This document shows, piece by piece, positions 34,498-43,725 of a DNA stretch of 64,000 bases (positions are counted from its first letter, which is position 1; every line of letters starts with the position of its first letter). The notes beneath the pieces are model-generated. The model searched no databases. It worked only from the letters and a program-made list of their open reading frames with translations, and had not been told where the DNA came from. Both the position numbers and the translations under genes were made by a program. This DNA comes from Flavobacterium agrisoli (lineage in GTDB: Bacteria > Bacteroidota > Bacteroidia > Flavobacteriales > Flavobacteriaceae): positions 124,001 through 188,000 of the forward strand of contig NZ_JAEHFV010000004.1 in NCBI RefSeq assembly GCF_016522065.1, in the 5' to 3' direction.

Positions 34498-37212
34498 TTA
34501 TTTTTTGATTACTCTCAAAGTCTGGGTTTTATTTCCTTGCGTAACTTTTACATTATAAATTCCCGGTTTATATTGTTGACCAATTGCTACGTTCTCAGAA
34601 TTGGAATGTTCTATTTTTAATGTGTCAATTTGTTTTCCACTCATATCATATGCAGTTACCGTTATAGCCTCATTTTCGTTTGAAGTGACTTTTTTTACAT
34701 GAAAAGTATTTTCAAATGGAACAGGAAAGGCCATAACTTTAAATTCGTTGTTATTTAAGGATGGATTGGCAGTTCCTAAATTAGTTTGAGTTGTAGTATG
34801 GATACCCGGTGAGCCAACTTCGTTACTGCTATTCGCTGCAACAAATGCACCATTAATCCCTACTGTACTCAACTGCGAAACTGGTTTTGTGATGGTCGTA
34901 AGACCCGCGGTATTATCGAATGTTCTAAAAGTTCCCGAAGGCGACGTTTCAAATAACACCGATGCAACAGGTGTACTGCTAATTCCGTTGTATAAATTGA
35001 CTTGGTCGCCATTACCACTTAAACCAATTCCTGAACCAGTGTAATTTCCAATTTTTAATCCAGTTGGAGGGTTGTTTCCAAACCAATTGTTTAAAAATAG
35101 TGCTGATTTACTGGATAAATCATTCGTTTCGATAAAGATAACGGATTCTCCGGGTTGAATAGTAGTAATACCATTTAAAGCAACTGCCGCAGCTGGCGAT
35201 TGCGAATTATCATCAACTTTCCAACCTGTTATATCTACTGCATACGCTTTGGTATTGGTTACTTCAAACCAATCCGCTCCAACGGGACTATCGCCACTTG
35301 ACCATGGGGCTATTTCAGACACGAATATTTTTCCCGTTGTACCCGGTGAACCAATTTGATTGAAATCATTAACTGCAGCAAATGCATCATTTACTCCAAT
35401 TTGGCTTAAGGTTGTAATAGTGGCATTGTTTAATCCAACGGCATTATTAAATGTTTTATTGGTGGTAGAAACCTCAAAAGTAATGCTGGCTCGCAAGTTT
35501 CCGTTCGGATCGTATAAATTCACTTCGTCTCCAGAAGTACTTAACCCAATTCCGCTGCCGCTATAGGTTCCTATTTGTAAGTTGCTTGGTACATTGTTTC
35601 CAAACCAAGTCGATTTAAAATTATTTATAATCGTGGCCGAATTGGTGGCACTGGTTTCTAGAAAAATAACGGATTCTCCTGGAGCAATTGAGGTTATGCC
35701 ATTTAATGCTAGTGCTGCACTAAATGATTGAGAACTGTCGTCTACTTTCCAACCTGATATATCTAAAGCTGCATTTCCGTTATTAGTTACTTCAAACCAA
35801 TCTGCACCAACTAAATTGTTACCACTTGACCAAGGTGCAACTTCCGAAATACTAGTGGTTGCAGCCTGCGTCGTTTCATTCAATACATCGGTAACAGTTA
35901 AAGTAAAAGCGATACTTGCATCAGGACTGTTTCCTAGCGTTTTATCGTCTACATTAATGGCGATACTGTAACTTGATTTTGCTTCGTAATCCAAAACAGT
36001 TCCTGCTTTGATATAGAGCCCTGCATTTGTAATTTCAAAAAAAGCTGCATCAGGTCCTGTAATAGAGAACGTATTCGTTCCTAAACCATCATCGGTTACT
36101 AAAATATCAGAAATTTTTACTGCAGAAGTTGTGTTGGAGTTTTCTAAAATGCTCGAAGTAGTATTGTTTAATGAAATTGCAGTAGGGGCTTCATTTTGTT
36201 TGTTTGAAGGAGCATAGACCCATAATTGAGGATGATTGATGTCTCCACCACCATTTTCATTCACAATATAAATAGTGCCATTACGATCCATTGTAATCCC
36301 TTCATGTTGTTGATTGGGTGCGTCTAATGGATTTCCAGGATCCGAAGTTATGGTTAGAGTGCTTGAAATAGTCCCATTTCTGTCGATATTGACCACTTTT
36401 GCATTTTCCTGACTTAATACCAACAGGTTGTTATATAACGGTTGACCTTGAAGAGCTGGTAAATTCGATAATGCAAAAATATCCGCTACGTCAGTAAAAC
36501 CAAGAAGAGCTGGGTCAAATAAATTAGTTGAGTTCTCGGTAGTTGCTGATCCGTTGGTGGCTGTACCAGCCATAAAATCAACGCTGGTTTGGAAAATTCC
36601 CATAGGAGATATTTCCTTTAAAACAATAAAACCGTTTGTCAGCGGATCGTACGAAAGTCCTTCGGTTCCTATATTATTCACGAAAGTTCCAATTTTTACC
36701 GTTTTAGTATCGTTTCTAGTAAGTGTCGTTCCTGCCGCATAGGTAAATAAAACCAACTGACGATCGCGTTCTTCGGCCATAACAAATTGCCCGTTTCCAA
36801 TGTAAGTTATACCTTCCGTGTCGTAAAACTCAGTTTGTTGAGGACTGTTTCCTTGTGCTAATGTCATAGTATCAATTAGTTCACCAGTTTTAGAAACTTG
36901 CACCACAGAAGTAGAACCGTCTCCCACAATAAAAAGCGTATCGGTGTCCCAATTATAAGCAACACCCGAAGCTTCTTGTGCTAACAAATTATTTGCAGGA
37001 TGTGCGATGCGAGTTGGTTCGGGTAAATCATATCGTCCTACTCGGATATAAGTAGAAAGATCTACTGTTTGGGCGTTAGATAGTTGCGAGAAGCAAAAAA
37101 ACGCAGCAGCAGATAATAATCCAGTTTTAATGGTTACACGATTAAAATGGAATCGATTTGTAATAAAAAAAGTTTCTTTTTTAGAATGTTTTGAGGGTAA
37201 AGGTTTAGTCAT
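34498..37212 (-). CDS. T9SS-exported protein: SdiA-regulated-like, cadherin-like and two lamin-tail domains
   Basis: This 904-aa secreted protein is a likely cargo of the type IX system. The signal peptide has a long, basic start and is cleaved near S-N-A-Q (about 48). Residues 50-340 resemble the SdiA-regulated/esterase-like phytase beta-propeller (Q-E-A-S-G-V-A-Y-N-W-D-T-D-T-L-F, then the H-E-G-I-T-M-D segment). A cadherin-like module lies at about 345-450. Two lamin-tail-like domains that are repeats of each other follow (about 453-620 and 630-800; each begins with S-E-x-A-P-W-S-S-G). The C-terminus (about 825-904) is a type A sorting domain ending R-V-I-K-K. The target of the putative propeller is unknown. 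Confidence 0.88.
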   Translation of the reverse strand: MTKPLPSKHSKKETFFITNRFHFNRVTIKTGLLSAAAFFCFSQLSNAQTVDLSTYIRVGRYDLPEPTRIAHPANNLLAQEASGVAYNWDTDTLFIVGDGSTSVVQVSKTGELIDTMTLAQGNSPQQTEFYDTEGITYIGNGQFVMAEERDRQLVLFTYAAGTTLTRNDTKTVKIGTFVNNIGTEGLSYDPLTNGFIVLKEISPMGIFQTSVDFMAGTATNGSATTENSTNLFDPALLGFTDVADIFALSNLPALQGQPLYNNLLVLSQENAKVVNIDRNGTISSTLTITSDPGNPLDAPNQQHEGITMDRNGTIYIVNENGGGDINHPQLWVYAPSNKQNEAPTAISLNNTTSSILENSNTTSAVKISDILVTDDGLGTNTFSITGPDAAFFEITNAGLYIKAGTVLDYEAKSSYSIAINVDDKTLGNSPDASIAFTLTVTDVLNETTQAATTSISEVAPWSSGNNLVGADWFEVTNNGNAALDISGWKVDDSSQSFSAALALNGITSIAPGESVIFLETSATNSATIINNFKSTWFGNNVPSNLQIGTYSGSGIGLSTSGDEVNLYDPNGNLRASITFEVSTTNKTFNNAVGLNNATITTLSQIGVNDAFAAVNDFNQIGSPGTTGKIFVSEIAPWSSGDSPVGADWFEVTNTKAYAVDITGWKVDDNSQSPAAAVALNGITTIQPGESVIFIETNDLSSKSALFLNNWFGNNPPTGLKIGNYTGSGIGLSGNGDQVNLYNGISSTPVASVLFETSPSGTFRTFDNTAGLTTITKPVSQLSTVGINGAFVAANSSNEVGSPGIHTTTQTNLGTANPSLNNNEFKVMAFPVPFENTFHVKKVTSNENEAITVTAYDMSGKQIDTLKIEHSNSENVAIGQQYKPGIYNVKVTQGNKTQTLRVIKK

Positions 37213-37363
37213 AGGGTATGTTTTTAATAAGCTACAAAGCTATTTAACAAGAAAAAATAGCGCTTAATTTTAGGGTTACCTTATGATTAAATATTTGGAA
37301 ATGTAAGTTTAAATGAATGTTAGGAAGTGATGAAGTATGTTAAATTGGTTTTTGCGCAAAAAA

Positions 37364-37391
37364 AAATCCGAAGAAAATTTACTTCGGATTT
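37364..37391 (-). terminator. Terminator of rpe
   Basis: AAATCCGAAG (37364-37373) pairs with CTTCGGATTT (37382-37391), with loop AAAATTTA. Read on the minus strand it is followed by a long T-run, just after the rpe stop at 37415. Confidence 0.85.
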
Positions 37392-37414
37392 GTGAGTTTT
37401 GAATTTAGATAACT

Positions 37415-38077
37415 TTAAAAGCAACTTAGTTGTTTTAAATCGGCAACCGTTGCAAGGGGATCGGTTGCTCCAAAAACGTAGCTTCCGGCAACCAAGACAT
37501 CAGCTCCTGCTTCAACCAATTGTTTGGCGTTTTTATTAGTTACGCCTCCATCAATTTCGATAAGAGTCGAAGCGCCTTTTTTGTTTATTAATGCTTTTAA
37601 TTTTTTGACTTTGTCGTAGGTATTTTCTATAAAAGATTGTCCGCCAAAGCCAGGATTTACACTCATGATGCAAACCAAATCAATATCTTTAATCACATCT
37701 TCTAATAAGTCAATATTTGTATGCGGGTTTACTGCTACACCTGCTTTCATTCCTTCCGCTTTTATGGCTTGAAGGGTACGATGAAGATGTGTACAAGCTT
37801 CAAGATGCACGGTTAATACATTGGCTCCTAATTTTTTAAAGCTTGAAATATAACGATCAGGATCTACAATCATCAAATGCACGTCGATTGTTTTTTTAGC
37901 ATGTTTGTTAATAGCTTCTAAAACAGGCATTCCAAACGAAATATTGGGTACAAAAACACCATCCATTATGTCAATATGAAACCAATCGGCCTCGCTATTG
38001 TTAATCATTTCGATATCGCGTTGAAGATTGGCAAAATCAGCAGCTAAAACTGAAGGTGCTATTAGGGTATTTTTCAT
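37415..38077 (-). CDS. rpe: Ribulose-phosphate 3-epimerase
   Basis: This TIM-barrel enzyme interconverts ribulose-5-phosphate and xylulose-5-phosphate in the pentose phosphate pathway. Motifs: A-P-S-V-L-A-A-D-F at the start, H-I-D-I-M-D-G-x-F-V-P-N, the metal-site D-V-H-L-M-I, V-N-P-G-F-G-G-Q-S-F, and I-D-G-G-V-T. The start is ATG 38075-38077, giving 220 aa. A longer frame reaches 38122, but a -7 promoter element lies at 38120-38127, so transcription begins downstream of that codon. Confidence 0.95.
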   Translation of the reverse strand: MKNTLIAPSVLAADFANLQRDIEMINNSEADWFHIDIMDGVFVPNISFGMPVLEAINKHAKKTIDVHLMIVDPDRYISSFKKLGANVLTVHLEACTHLHRTLQAIKAEGMKAGVAVNPHTNIDLLEDVIKDIDLVCIMSVNPGFGGQSFIENTYDKVKKLKALINKKGASTLIEIDGGVTNKNAKQLVEAGADVLVAGSYVFGATDPLATVADLKQLSCF

Positions 38078-38119
38078 AGTGTTGTTTTTTCTGAAAATTC
38101 CGTGTTGTTTTTGATTCGG

Positions 38120-38127
38120 CAAAGGTA
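38120..38127 (-). promoter_or_regulatory. -7 promoter element of rpe
   Basis: TACCTTTG read on the minus strand is an exact TAnnTTTG match. It gives a leader of about 35 nt to the ATG at 38077 and decides the start choice. Confidence 0.65.
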
Positions 38128-38216
38128 ATCGATAATTAAATGAAATGGAAATGCTATTTCAAATAAAAACCCGTGGAGTTTAGTTATGTTTTTTTACCTT
38201 AAAATTTAAAAAAATA

Positions 38217-38241
38217 AAACTCCGGTAATCAGCCGGAGTTT
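38217..38241 (-). terminator. Terminator of rpoD
   Basis: AAACTCCGG (38217-38225) pairs with CCGGAGTTT (38233-38241), with loop TAATCAG. A T-rich run follows on the minus strand. It lies 120 nt after the rpoD stop, so the mRNA has a long 3' tail. Confidence 0.78.
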
Positions 38242-38361
38242 CAATCATCAATCAAAAAACGAACAGTCAATCAAACTGTTGTTTGCTGTTAGTCGAAAGT
38301 AAAACGTCTAAAAGGGAAAAAAGCCTTTAGAGTATGGTAAACTTTCTAACTTTAAGACTAA

Positions 38362-39225
38362 TTAGCCTAAATATGTTTTTAAGATTTTACTTCTAGAAGT
38401 GTGTTTCAATCTGCGGATTGCTTTTTCCTTAATCTGACGAACACGCTCACGAGTTAAGTCGAATGTTTCTCCAATTTCTTCCAAAGTCATAGGGTGTTGA
38501 TCACCTAATCCAAAATACAAACGAACTACATCAGCTTCTCTTGGAGTTAATGTTTCTAAAGAACGTTCGATTTCAGTGCGTAACGATTCGTGAATCAATT
38601 CTCTATCCGGATTAGGAGATTCACCTGAACGCAATACATCGTAAAGGTTAGAATCTTCACCTTCCACTAATGGAGCATCCATTGATAAGTGACGACCAGA
38701 GTTTTTCATAGACTCTTTTACGTCGTTAACAGTCATGTCTAATTCTTTTGCAATTTCTTCAGCAGAAGGTGGGCGCTCGTTAGATTGCTCTAATAAAGCG
38801 TACATTTTATTGATTTTATTGATAGAACCAATTTTGTTTAATGGCAAACGAACGATACGAGATTGCTCTGCTAAAGCTTGAAGAATCGATTGACGAATCC
38901 ACCAAACGGCGTACGAAATAAATTTAAATCCACGTGTTTCATCAAAACGTTGAGCCGCTTTAATCAAGCCTAAGTTTCCTTCGTTAATCAAATCAGGAAG
39001 GGTTAATCCTTGGTTTTGGTATTGTTTTGCTACCGAAACCACGAAACGTAAATTGGCTTTAGTTAGTTTTTCTAAAGCTCTTTGATCACCAGCTTTTATG
39101 CGTTGTGCTAATTCTACTTCTTCATCGGCCGTGATCAAATCTACTTTTCCGATTTCTTGTAAATATTTGTCTAATGAAGCAGTTTCACGATTGGTTACCT
39201 GCTTGGTGATTTTAAGTTGTCTCAT
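38362..39225 (-). CDS. rpoD: Primary RNA polymerase sigma factor RpoD/SigA (short Bacteroidota form)
   Basis: This 287-aa housekeeping sigma factor begins directly at region 1.2 and lacks region 1.1 and the non-conserved spacer of proteobacterial RpoD. Region 2 (about 50-125) includes [10 protein letters not shown] and the -10/-7 reading helix Y-A-V-W-W-I-R-Q-S. Region 4 (about 220-283) has V-R-L-Y-F-G-L and the helix-turn-helix [16 protein letters not shown]. It should recognise TTG-N17-23-TAnnTTTG. The ATG at 39225 is preceded by a good Shine-Dalgarno AAGGAG 8 nt upstream, unusual for this phylum. Confidence 0.96.
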   Translation of the reverse strand: MRQLKITKQVTNRETASLDKYLQEIGKVDLITADEEVELAQRIKAGDQRALEKLTKANLRFVVSVAKQYQNQGLTLPDLINEGNLGLIKAAQRFDETRGFKFISYAVWWIRQSILQALAEQSRIVRLPLNKIGSINKINKMYALLEQSNERPPSAEEIAKELDMTVNDVKESMKNSGRHLSMDAPLVEGEDSNLYDVLRSGESPNPDRELIHESLRTEIERSLETLTPREADVVRLYFGLGDQHPMTLEEIGETFDLTRERVRQIKEKAIRRLKHTSRSKILKTYLG

Positions 39226-39465
39226 CTTTTTGTCTCCTTATTTTAAAGTGTACAAGTAGTTATACGTAAGCAGTACTAAGAATGTTACAATTTTTTCTAA
39301 TAAAAATTATTTTTTTCTAAAAAGGAGCTCGGTTAAATGAATGGAATTGTAAATAAGATACTTTATTTTTAGAATTATTCATTAAGAAAACCGTGTTTTT
39401 GAGTGCTTTTTTTATGAAAACCATCATTTCTTTGAGTATGTAATATAAATAATTGTTTCTATAAA
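39226..39465. other. Intergenic region upstream of rpoD with Shine-Dalgarno
   Basis: The minus strand carries AAGGAG at 39239-39234, 8 nt before the rpoD ATG. The rest, up to the pnp terminator, is AT-rich. I see no perfect -7 element and no other gene or repeat. It must contain the rpoD promoter. Confidence 0.55.
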
Positions 39466-39497
39466 AAAATCCCATTCATATCGATGAACGGGATTTT
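39466..39497 (-). terminator. Terminator of pnp
   Basis: AAAATCCCATTCAT (39466-39479) pairs with ATGAACGGGATTTT (39484-39497) with one wobble, and the loop is 4 nt. A T-run follows on the minus strand, 33 nt past the pnp stop. Confidence 0.85.
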
Positions 39498-39529
39498 ATA
39501 TAATAAACCTTTAGTAAACTAAGATCTGA

Positions 39530-41674
39530 TTACTCTTTTTTATCCTCACGAGGAGGTCTTGGAACAAGTGCTTTTTTCGACACTTTTTCTTTTTTAGTTT
39601 TTGGGTCAATTCCTAAGTATTTAACTTGGAATACATCTCCCATTTTAACTACATCGGCCACATTTTCGGTGCGTTCCCAAGCCAATTCAGATACGTGTAA
39701 TAAAACTTCGTTTCCTGGAGCAGCAGTGTATTCAACAACGGCACCAAAATCCAACATTTTAACTACTTTTACTTCGTAAGCTTCACCCATCTGAGGTTTG
39801 AATGTAATCGAATCTATTTTAGCTAATACGGCTTTAATACCGTCAGGATTAGTCCCTAAAATTTCAACCACACCTTGTTCGTCAACTTCATTGATTACGA
39901 TAGTAGTTCCGGTAGCTTTTTGTAAATCTTGAATTACTTTTCCACCAGGACCAATCAAGGCTCCAATAAAGTTACCAGGAATAGTTCTCGTGATGATTTT
40001 TGGAGCATGTGCTTTAACGTCCTCTCTTGGAGTTGCAATTGTTTCCGTTAATTTTCCTAAAATATGCAAACGACCTTCGCGAGCTTGACTTAACGCTTGT
40101 TCCATGATGTCGTAACGCAATCCATCAATTTTGATGTCCATTTGACAAGCTGTAATTCCATCAGCAGTACCTGTTACTTTAAAATCCATATCACCCAAGT
40201 GATCTTCATCTCCTAAAATATCAGATAAAACCGCAAATTTTTCGCCATCTGTAATCAATCCCATTGCAATTCCAGAAACAGGTTTTACCATTTGAACTCC
40301 GGCATCCATAAGTGCCATAGTACCAGCACAAACTGTAGCCATTGACGAAGAACCGTTTGATTCTAATACCTCAGAAACCACACGGATAGTGTAAGGACAA
40401 TCGGCAGGAATCATATTTTTTAAAGCTCTTTGTGCTAAGTTTCCGTGTCCTACTTCTCTTCGTGAAGTTCCTCTTAAAGGACGTGCTTCTCCGGTAGAAA
40501 AAGGAGGGAAGTTATAGTGTAAGTAGAATTTTTCTTCACCTTGTTCAGATGGAGAATCGATTACATTTGCTTCTCTAGAAGTTCCTAAAGTTACTGTAGC
40601 CAAAGCTTGTGTTTCTCCACGAGTAAATAAAGATGAACCGTGTACTGATGGTAAATAATCGGTTTCACACCAAATTGGTCTGATTTCGGTAGTTTTACGA
40701 CCATCTAAACGAATTCCTTGTTCCAGAATAACATTACGAACGGCTTCTTTGTTGGTTTTGTAGAAATATTTCCCTACTAATTCAACTAAATCAGTATTTT
40801 CAGCATATTCTTCTTCAGTAAATAAAGCTTTAACTTCTTCTTTTACTGCTGCAAATTTTTCGCCTCTTTCGCTTTTTCCAGAAGCTTCTTCAGCAATAGC
40901 GTAACATTTGTCATAAGCTGCTGCTTTTACTTTGGCGTAAATAGTAGCATCTTCTACTTCGCCTTCATAGGTTCTGTATTCAGCATTTCCTAAAGAAGTT
41001 CTTAAACGTTGTTGTGCTTCAATTTGCGTTTTGATGGCTTCGTGAGCAAATTTAATAGCTTCAATCATTTCGGCTTCTGAAATTTCTTTCATTTCACCTT
41101 CTACCATGGCAACAGAATCCATAGAAGCCCCAATCATCATATCGATATCAGATTGTTCTAATTCTTCTTTGCTTGGGTTAATAACCAATTTTCCGTCGAT
41201 ACGCGCTACACGAACTTCCGAAATTAAATTGTAAAATGGAATGTCTGAAACAGCCAATGCGGCAGATGCAGCTAAACCAGCAAGGGCATCGGGCATAACA
41301 TTTTCGTCATGCGACATTAATTGAATCATTACTTGGGTTTCGGCATGGTAATCGTCTGGGAAAAGCGGACGCAATACACGGTCAACCAAACGCATGGTCA
41401 ATACTTCGCTATCACTTGGTCGCGCTTCTCTCTTAAAAAAACCACCAGGGAAACGACCTGCAGCTGCAAATTTTTCGCGATAATCTACCGTAAGAGGTAA
41501 AAAATCAATACCTGGATTTGCAGTTCTTGCCGATACCGCTGTTGCTAAGAGCATACAGTTGCCCATTCTTACAACCACAGATCCATCGGCTTGTTTGGCT
41601 AATTTTCCTGTTTCGATTGAGATGGTTCTTCCGTCTCCTAAATCGATAATTTCTTGTTTTACTTGTGGAATCAT
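39530..41674 (-). CDS. pnp: Polyribonucleotide nucleotidyltransferase (PNPase)
   Basis: This 714-aa phosphorolytic 3'-5' exoribonuclease takes part in mRNA decay. It has two RNase PH domains (about 15-230 and 325-545; F-T-R-G-E-T-Q-A and G-D-M-D-F-K-V-T-G near the active site). A KH domain follows ([11 protein letters not shown]), then an S1 domain ([14 protein letters not shown]). A short basic tail closes it. It lies between rpsO and rpoD, the common order, and has its own terminator. Confidence 0.96.
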   Translation of the reverse strand: MIPQVKQEIIDLGDGRTISIETGKLAKQADGSVVVRMGNCMLLATAVSARTANPGIDFLPLTVDYREKFAAAGRFPGGFFKREARPSDSEVLTMRLVDRVLRPLFPDDYHAETQVMIQLMSHDENVMPDALAGLAASAALAVSDIPFYNLISEVRVARIDGKLVINPSKEELEQSDIDMMIGASMDSVAMVEGEMKEISEAEMIEAIKFAHEAIKTQIEAQQRLRTSLGNAEYRTYEGEVEDATIYAKVKAAAYDKCYAIAEEASGKSERGEKFAAVKEEVKALFTEEEYAENTDLVELVGKYFYKTNKEAVRNVILEQGIRLDGRKTTEIRPIWCETDYLPSVHGSSLFTRGETQALATVTLGTSREANVIDSPSEQGEEKFYLHYNFPPFSTGEARPLRGTSRREVGHGNLAQRALKNMIPADCPYTIRVVSEVLESNGSSSMATVCAGTMALMDAGVQMVKPVSGIAMGLITDGEKFAVLSDILGDEDHLGDMDFKVTGTADGITACQMDIKIDGLRYDIMEQALSQAREGRLHILGKLTETIATPREDVKAHAPKIITRTIPGNFIGALIGPGGKVIQDLQKATGTTIVINEVDEQGVVEILGTNPDGIKAVLAKIDSITFKPQMGEAYEVKVVKMLDFGAVVEYTAAPGNEVLLHVSELAWERTENVADVVKMGDVFQVKYLGIDPKTKKEKVSKKALVPRPPREDKKE

Positions 41675-41791
41675 AAATTTTCCTTTAGTTGATTATACAA
41701 TGGATTTTAGTTGTGTTGTAGTTGTAGTGTAGTTGTTGTAAGCTAAAAACCAAATGAAAAACCAAACTTTTTTTTGTAATATATAAAAACA

Positions 41792-41817
41792 AAAAGAGGC
41801 GCGCAAGCACCTCTTTT
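41792..41817 (-). terminator. Terminator of rpsO
   Basis: Read on the minus strand this is AAAAGAGGTGC, loop TTGC, GCGCCTCTTTT with one U-G pair, followed by T-rich sequence. It lies directly after the rpsO stop. Confidence 0.8.
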
Positions 41818-41823
41818 ATTGTA

Positions 41824-42093
41824 TTATTTTCTAATACCCAATTCTTTGATAATTTCACGATATCTGTTGATTTCTTTCTTTTTCAAGTAATCTAACAAAG
41901 ATCGTCTTTTACCTACCAATTTAACCAATGAACGCTCTGTGTTGTAATCGTGACGATTTTGTTTCAAGTGTTCAGTTAAGTGGTTGATTCTAAATGTGAA
42001 CAAAGCGATTTGTCCTTCTGCAGATCCAGTATTTTCTGCTTTACCTCCGTGTTTAGCGAAGATTTCTGATTTTACTTCTTTAGTTAAGTACAT
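41824..42093 (-). CDS. rpsO: 30S ribosomal protein S15
   Basis: This 89-aa primary 16S rRNA-binding protein of the small-subunit platform has the usual four-helix layout. Conserved parts are T-G-S-A-E-G-Q-I-A-L-F-T, I-N-H-L-T-E-H-L-K and L-V-G-K-R-R-S-L-L-D-Y-L. It is upstream of pnp, with a hairpin between them that could act as terminator or as an mRNA processing site. Confidence 0.97.
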   Translation of the reverse strand: MYLTKEVKSEIFAKHGGKAENTGSAEGQIALFTFRINHLTEHLKQNRHDYNTERSLVKLVGKRRSLLDYLKKKEINRYREIIKELGIRK

Positions 42094-42190
42094 GCTAATA
42101 TTATTTAATGATTATTATGTATGTCTGTTATAGACGGCTGCAAAAGTACTATATTATTTTGAATTTCAAATTATGAACCTTTAATTATTT

Positions 42191-43160
42191 TTAATTGGCC
42201 GGTTGGATAGTAATGGGTAATGAATATAAAACCCTTACTTTTCGTCCTCTTTGTTCTCCAGGATTCCAGTTTTCTGCCTCATTTAAAACTCTTATGGCTT
42301 CGGCTCCCGTTCCATGACCAATATCTCTTAATATTTTGGGTTCAGTTATTTTACCATCTTTATCCACTATAAAGCTCGTGTAGATTTTTCCTTTCAAACC
42401 TTTTGGTAATTTGCTTGTATTGTAATTTTTACCAATAAAATGATAAAAAGACATGATGCCATTTTTTGGCTCTGGTTTTTTTTCTAAAGCGTCATAGGTT
42501 GTTTCGGTACCCTTTTCGTCTGTTGTGGTTCCTGTAACAAATTTTCCGTTGTTGTAATATTCATTGTATTTTATATTTGGATTTACAACCCAACCTTGCC
42601 AATTACCATCTTTAAAACCATTTTTTATATTTCCTTTTCCATAGAATCGTTCGAGGCTTTCTTCATAATAACCATTGCCATCAGTTACTTTTTGCGTTCC
42701 ATTTTCGTCCCAATATTGCTTTATTTTGTGTTGTGTATGGTTTGTTTTGGAATCTTCAATAAATACTGCTTCTAGTTTTTTCGAACCATTTTCATACCAT
42801 TCAAAATCGTTTCCATTAGTACGTCCTTTAATGTAATTTGTTTCCGATTTTTTAGTGCCATTTTTGTAATAATAAGTTGCTTTTCCCTCTTTTGTGGCCA
42901 TCGTAAAACTTTGAAGTTCCTTCCATTCGTAGTTCTCCAGAACGGTAATATTCTAAGACGGTATAATTTTCTTTTTTGAGTCTAGAATCTTTAATTACTC
43001 GTATGTATTGATAATCTTTTGATTTGGTTTGGGTACTTTTAGAGTCTAGATAATAAAATTTGTCGTTTTGAGAAAGTTCTAGTTCCTTATTTTCGTGGGT
43101 TTGTGAGAAAGCGAATTGAATAGTAATCAGAAAACATAGTGCGAGTAAAGTTTTTTTCAT
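42191..43160 (-). pseudogene. MORN-repeat and TonB-C domain protein broken by a one-base frameshift
   Basis: Two overlapping frames read as one gene. The upstream frame (43160 to 42852) has a signal peptide (A-F-S-Q) and the MORN-like Y-Y-R-S-G-E-L-R-M-E-G. The downstream frame (to 42191) continues the MORN pattern (G-K-A-T-Y-Y-Y-K-N-G) and ends in a TonB-C domain (G-K-I-Y-T-S-F-I-V-D-K-D-G-K-I). Taking one A out of the AAAA run at 42890-42893 (minus strand) would restore D-G-H-K-E-G-K-A-T-Y-Y-Y and a protein of about 322 aa. So it is a pseudogene, a recent slip, or a sequencing error. If intact it would be an energy-transducer-like envelope protein. A restart at ATG 42901 would lack a signal peptide. 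Confidence 0.8.
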
Positions 43161-43198
43161 TTTGCAATGGTTGGTTTTGGTTAGTTAATGTTTAGTTT

Positions 43199-43654
43199 TT
43201 AAAATAGCTTCGCTACTTCTTGATTTACAAATTCTAAAAAGCGTTCGTCGGCTTCGGTAAAGGGATCAATAACGTGGCTGTCAATGTCAATTTGGCCAAT
43301 ATTTTTTCCGTTTACAAAAAGTGGTACTACAATTTCAGATTCTACTGTAAAACTACACGCAATATAGTTGTCTTGCGCCGAAACATCGGGCACTACAAAA
43401 TTAGCATTGCTTTCGGCTACTTGTCCGCAAATGCCTTTCCCAAACGGAATTACCGTGTGATCTGTTGGAGCGCCAACATACGGGCCTAAGTGCAAGGTTT
43501 TATTGTCGTGGTTGGCAAAATAAAAGCCTACCCAATTGTAATAAGAAACCTGTTGGTTTAAAAGTTCGCAAATTGCCAATAATTTTTGATCACGAGATAA
43601 AGGGGTTTCGCTTATAATAGAACGTACTTTTGGTTGTAATTCTTGAAATGTCAT
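43199..43654 (-). CDS. GAF-domain protein, free methionine-(R)-sulfoxide reductase-like
   Basis: This 151-aa single GAF domain resembles fRMsr, which reduces free methionine-R-sulfoxide. Motifs N-W-V-G-F-Y, L-G-P-Y-V-G, F-G-K-G-I-C-G, Y-I-A-C-S and S-E-I-V-V-P match. The two cysteines correspond to E. coli Cys94 and Cys118. The position of the third, Cys84, is a His here, so disulfide relay may differ. A -7 element (TACATTTG) lies upstream on the minus strand, divergent from xrtF. Confidence 0.82.
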   Translation of the reverse strand: MTFQELQPKVRSIISETPLSRDQKLLAICELLNQQVSYYNWVGFYFANHDNKTLHLGPYVGAPTDHTVIPFGKGICGQVAESNANFVVPDVSAQDNYIACSFTVESEIVVPLFVNGKNIGQIDIDSHVIDPFTEADERFLEFVNQEVAKLF

Positions 43655-43671
43655 TTTGAAATTTTTTTAGA

Positions 43672-43679
43672 CAAATGTA
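43672..43679 (-). promoter_or_regulatory. -7 promoter element of the GAF gene
   Basis: Minus-strand TACATTTG is an exact consensus match, 17 nt before the ATG at 43654. Confidence 0.65.
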
Positions 43680-43704
43680 TTTAATGCTCTTTTTAAAAAA
43701 TGTA

Positions 43705-43712
43705 TATTTTTG
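43705..43712 (+). promoter_or_regulatory. -7 promoter element of xrtF
   Basis: TAttTTTG is an exact consensus match ending 13 nt before the TTG start at 43726. It sits back to back with the GAF promoter. Confidence 0.65.
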
Positions 43713-43725
43713 TTAAAAAAATCAC

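Noticed and set aside
38078..38122. Longer N-terminus for rpe
   Set aside because: A perfect -7 promoter element overlaps the upstream start codon.
42191..42901. Separate complete 236-aa gene starting at ATG 42901
   Set aside because: It would lack a signal peptide and begin inside a MORN repeat that continues the upstream frame, so a frameshift of one gene explains the data better.
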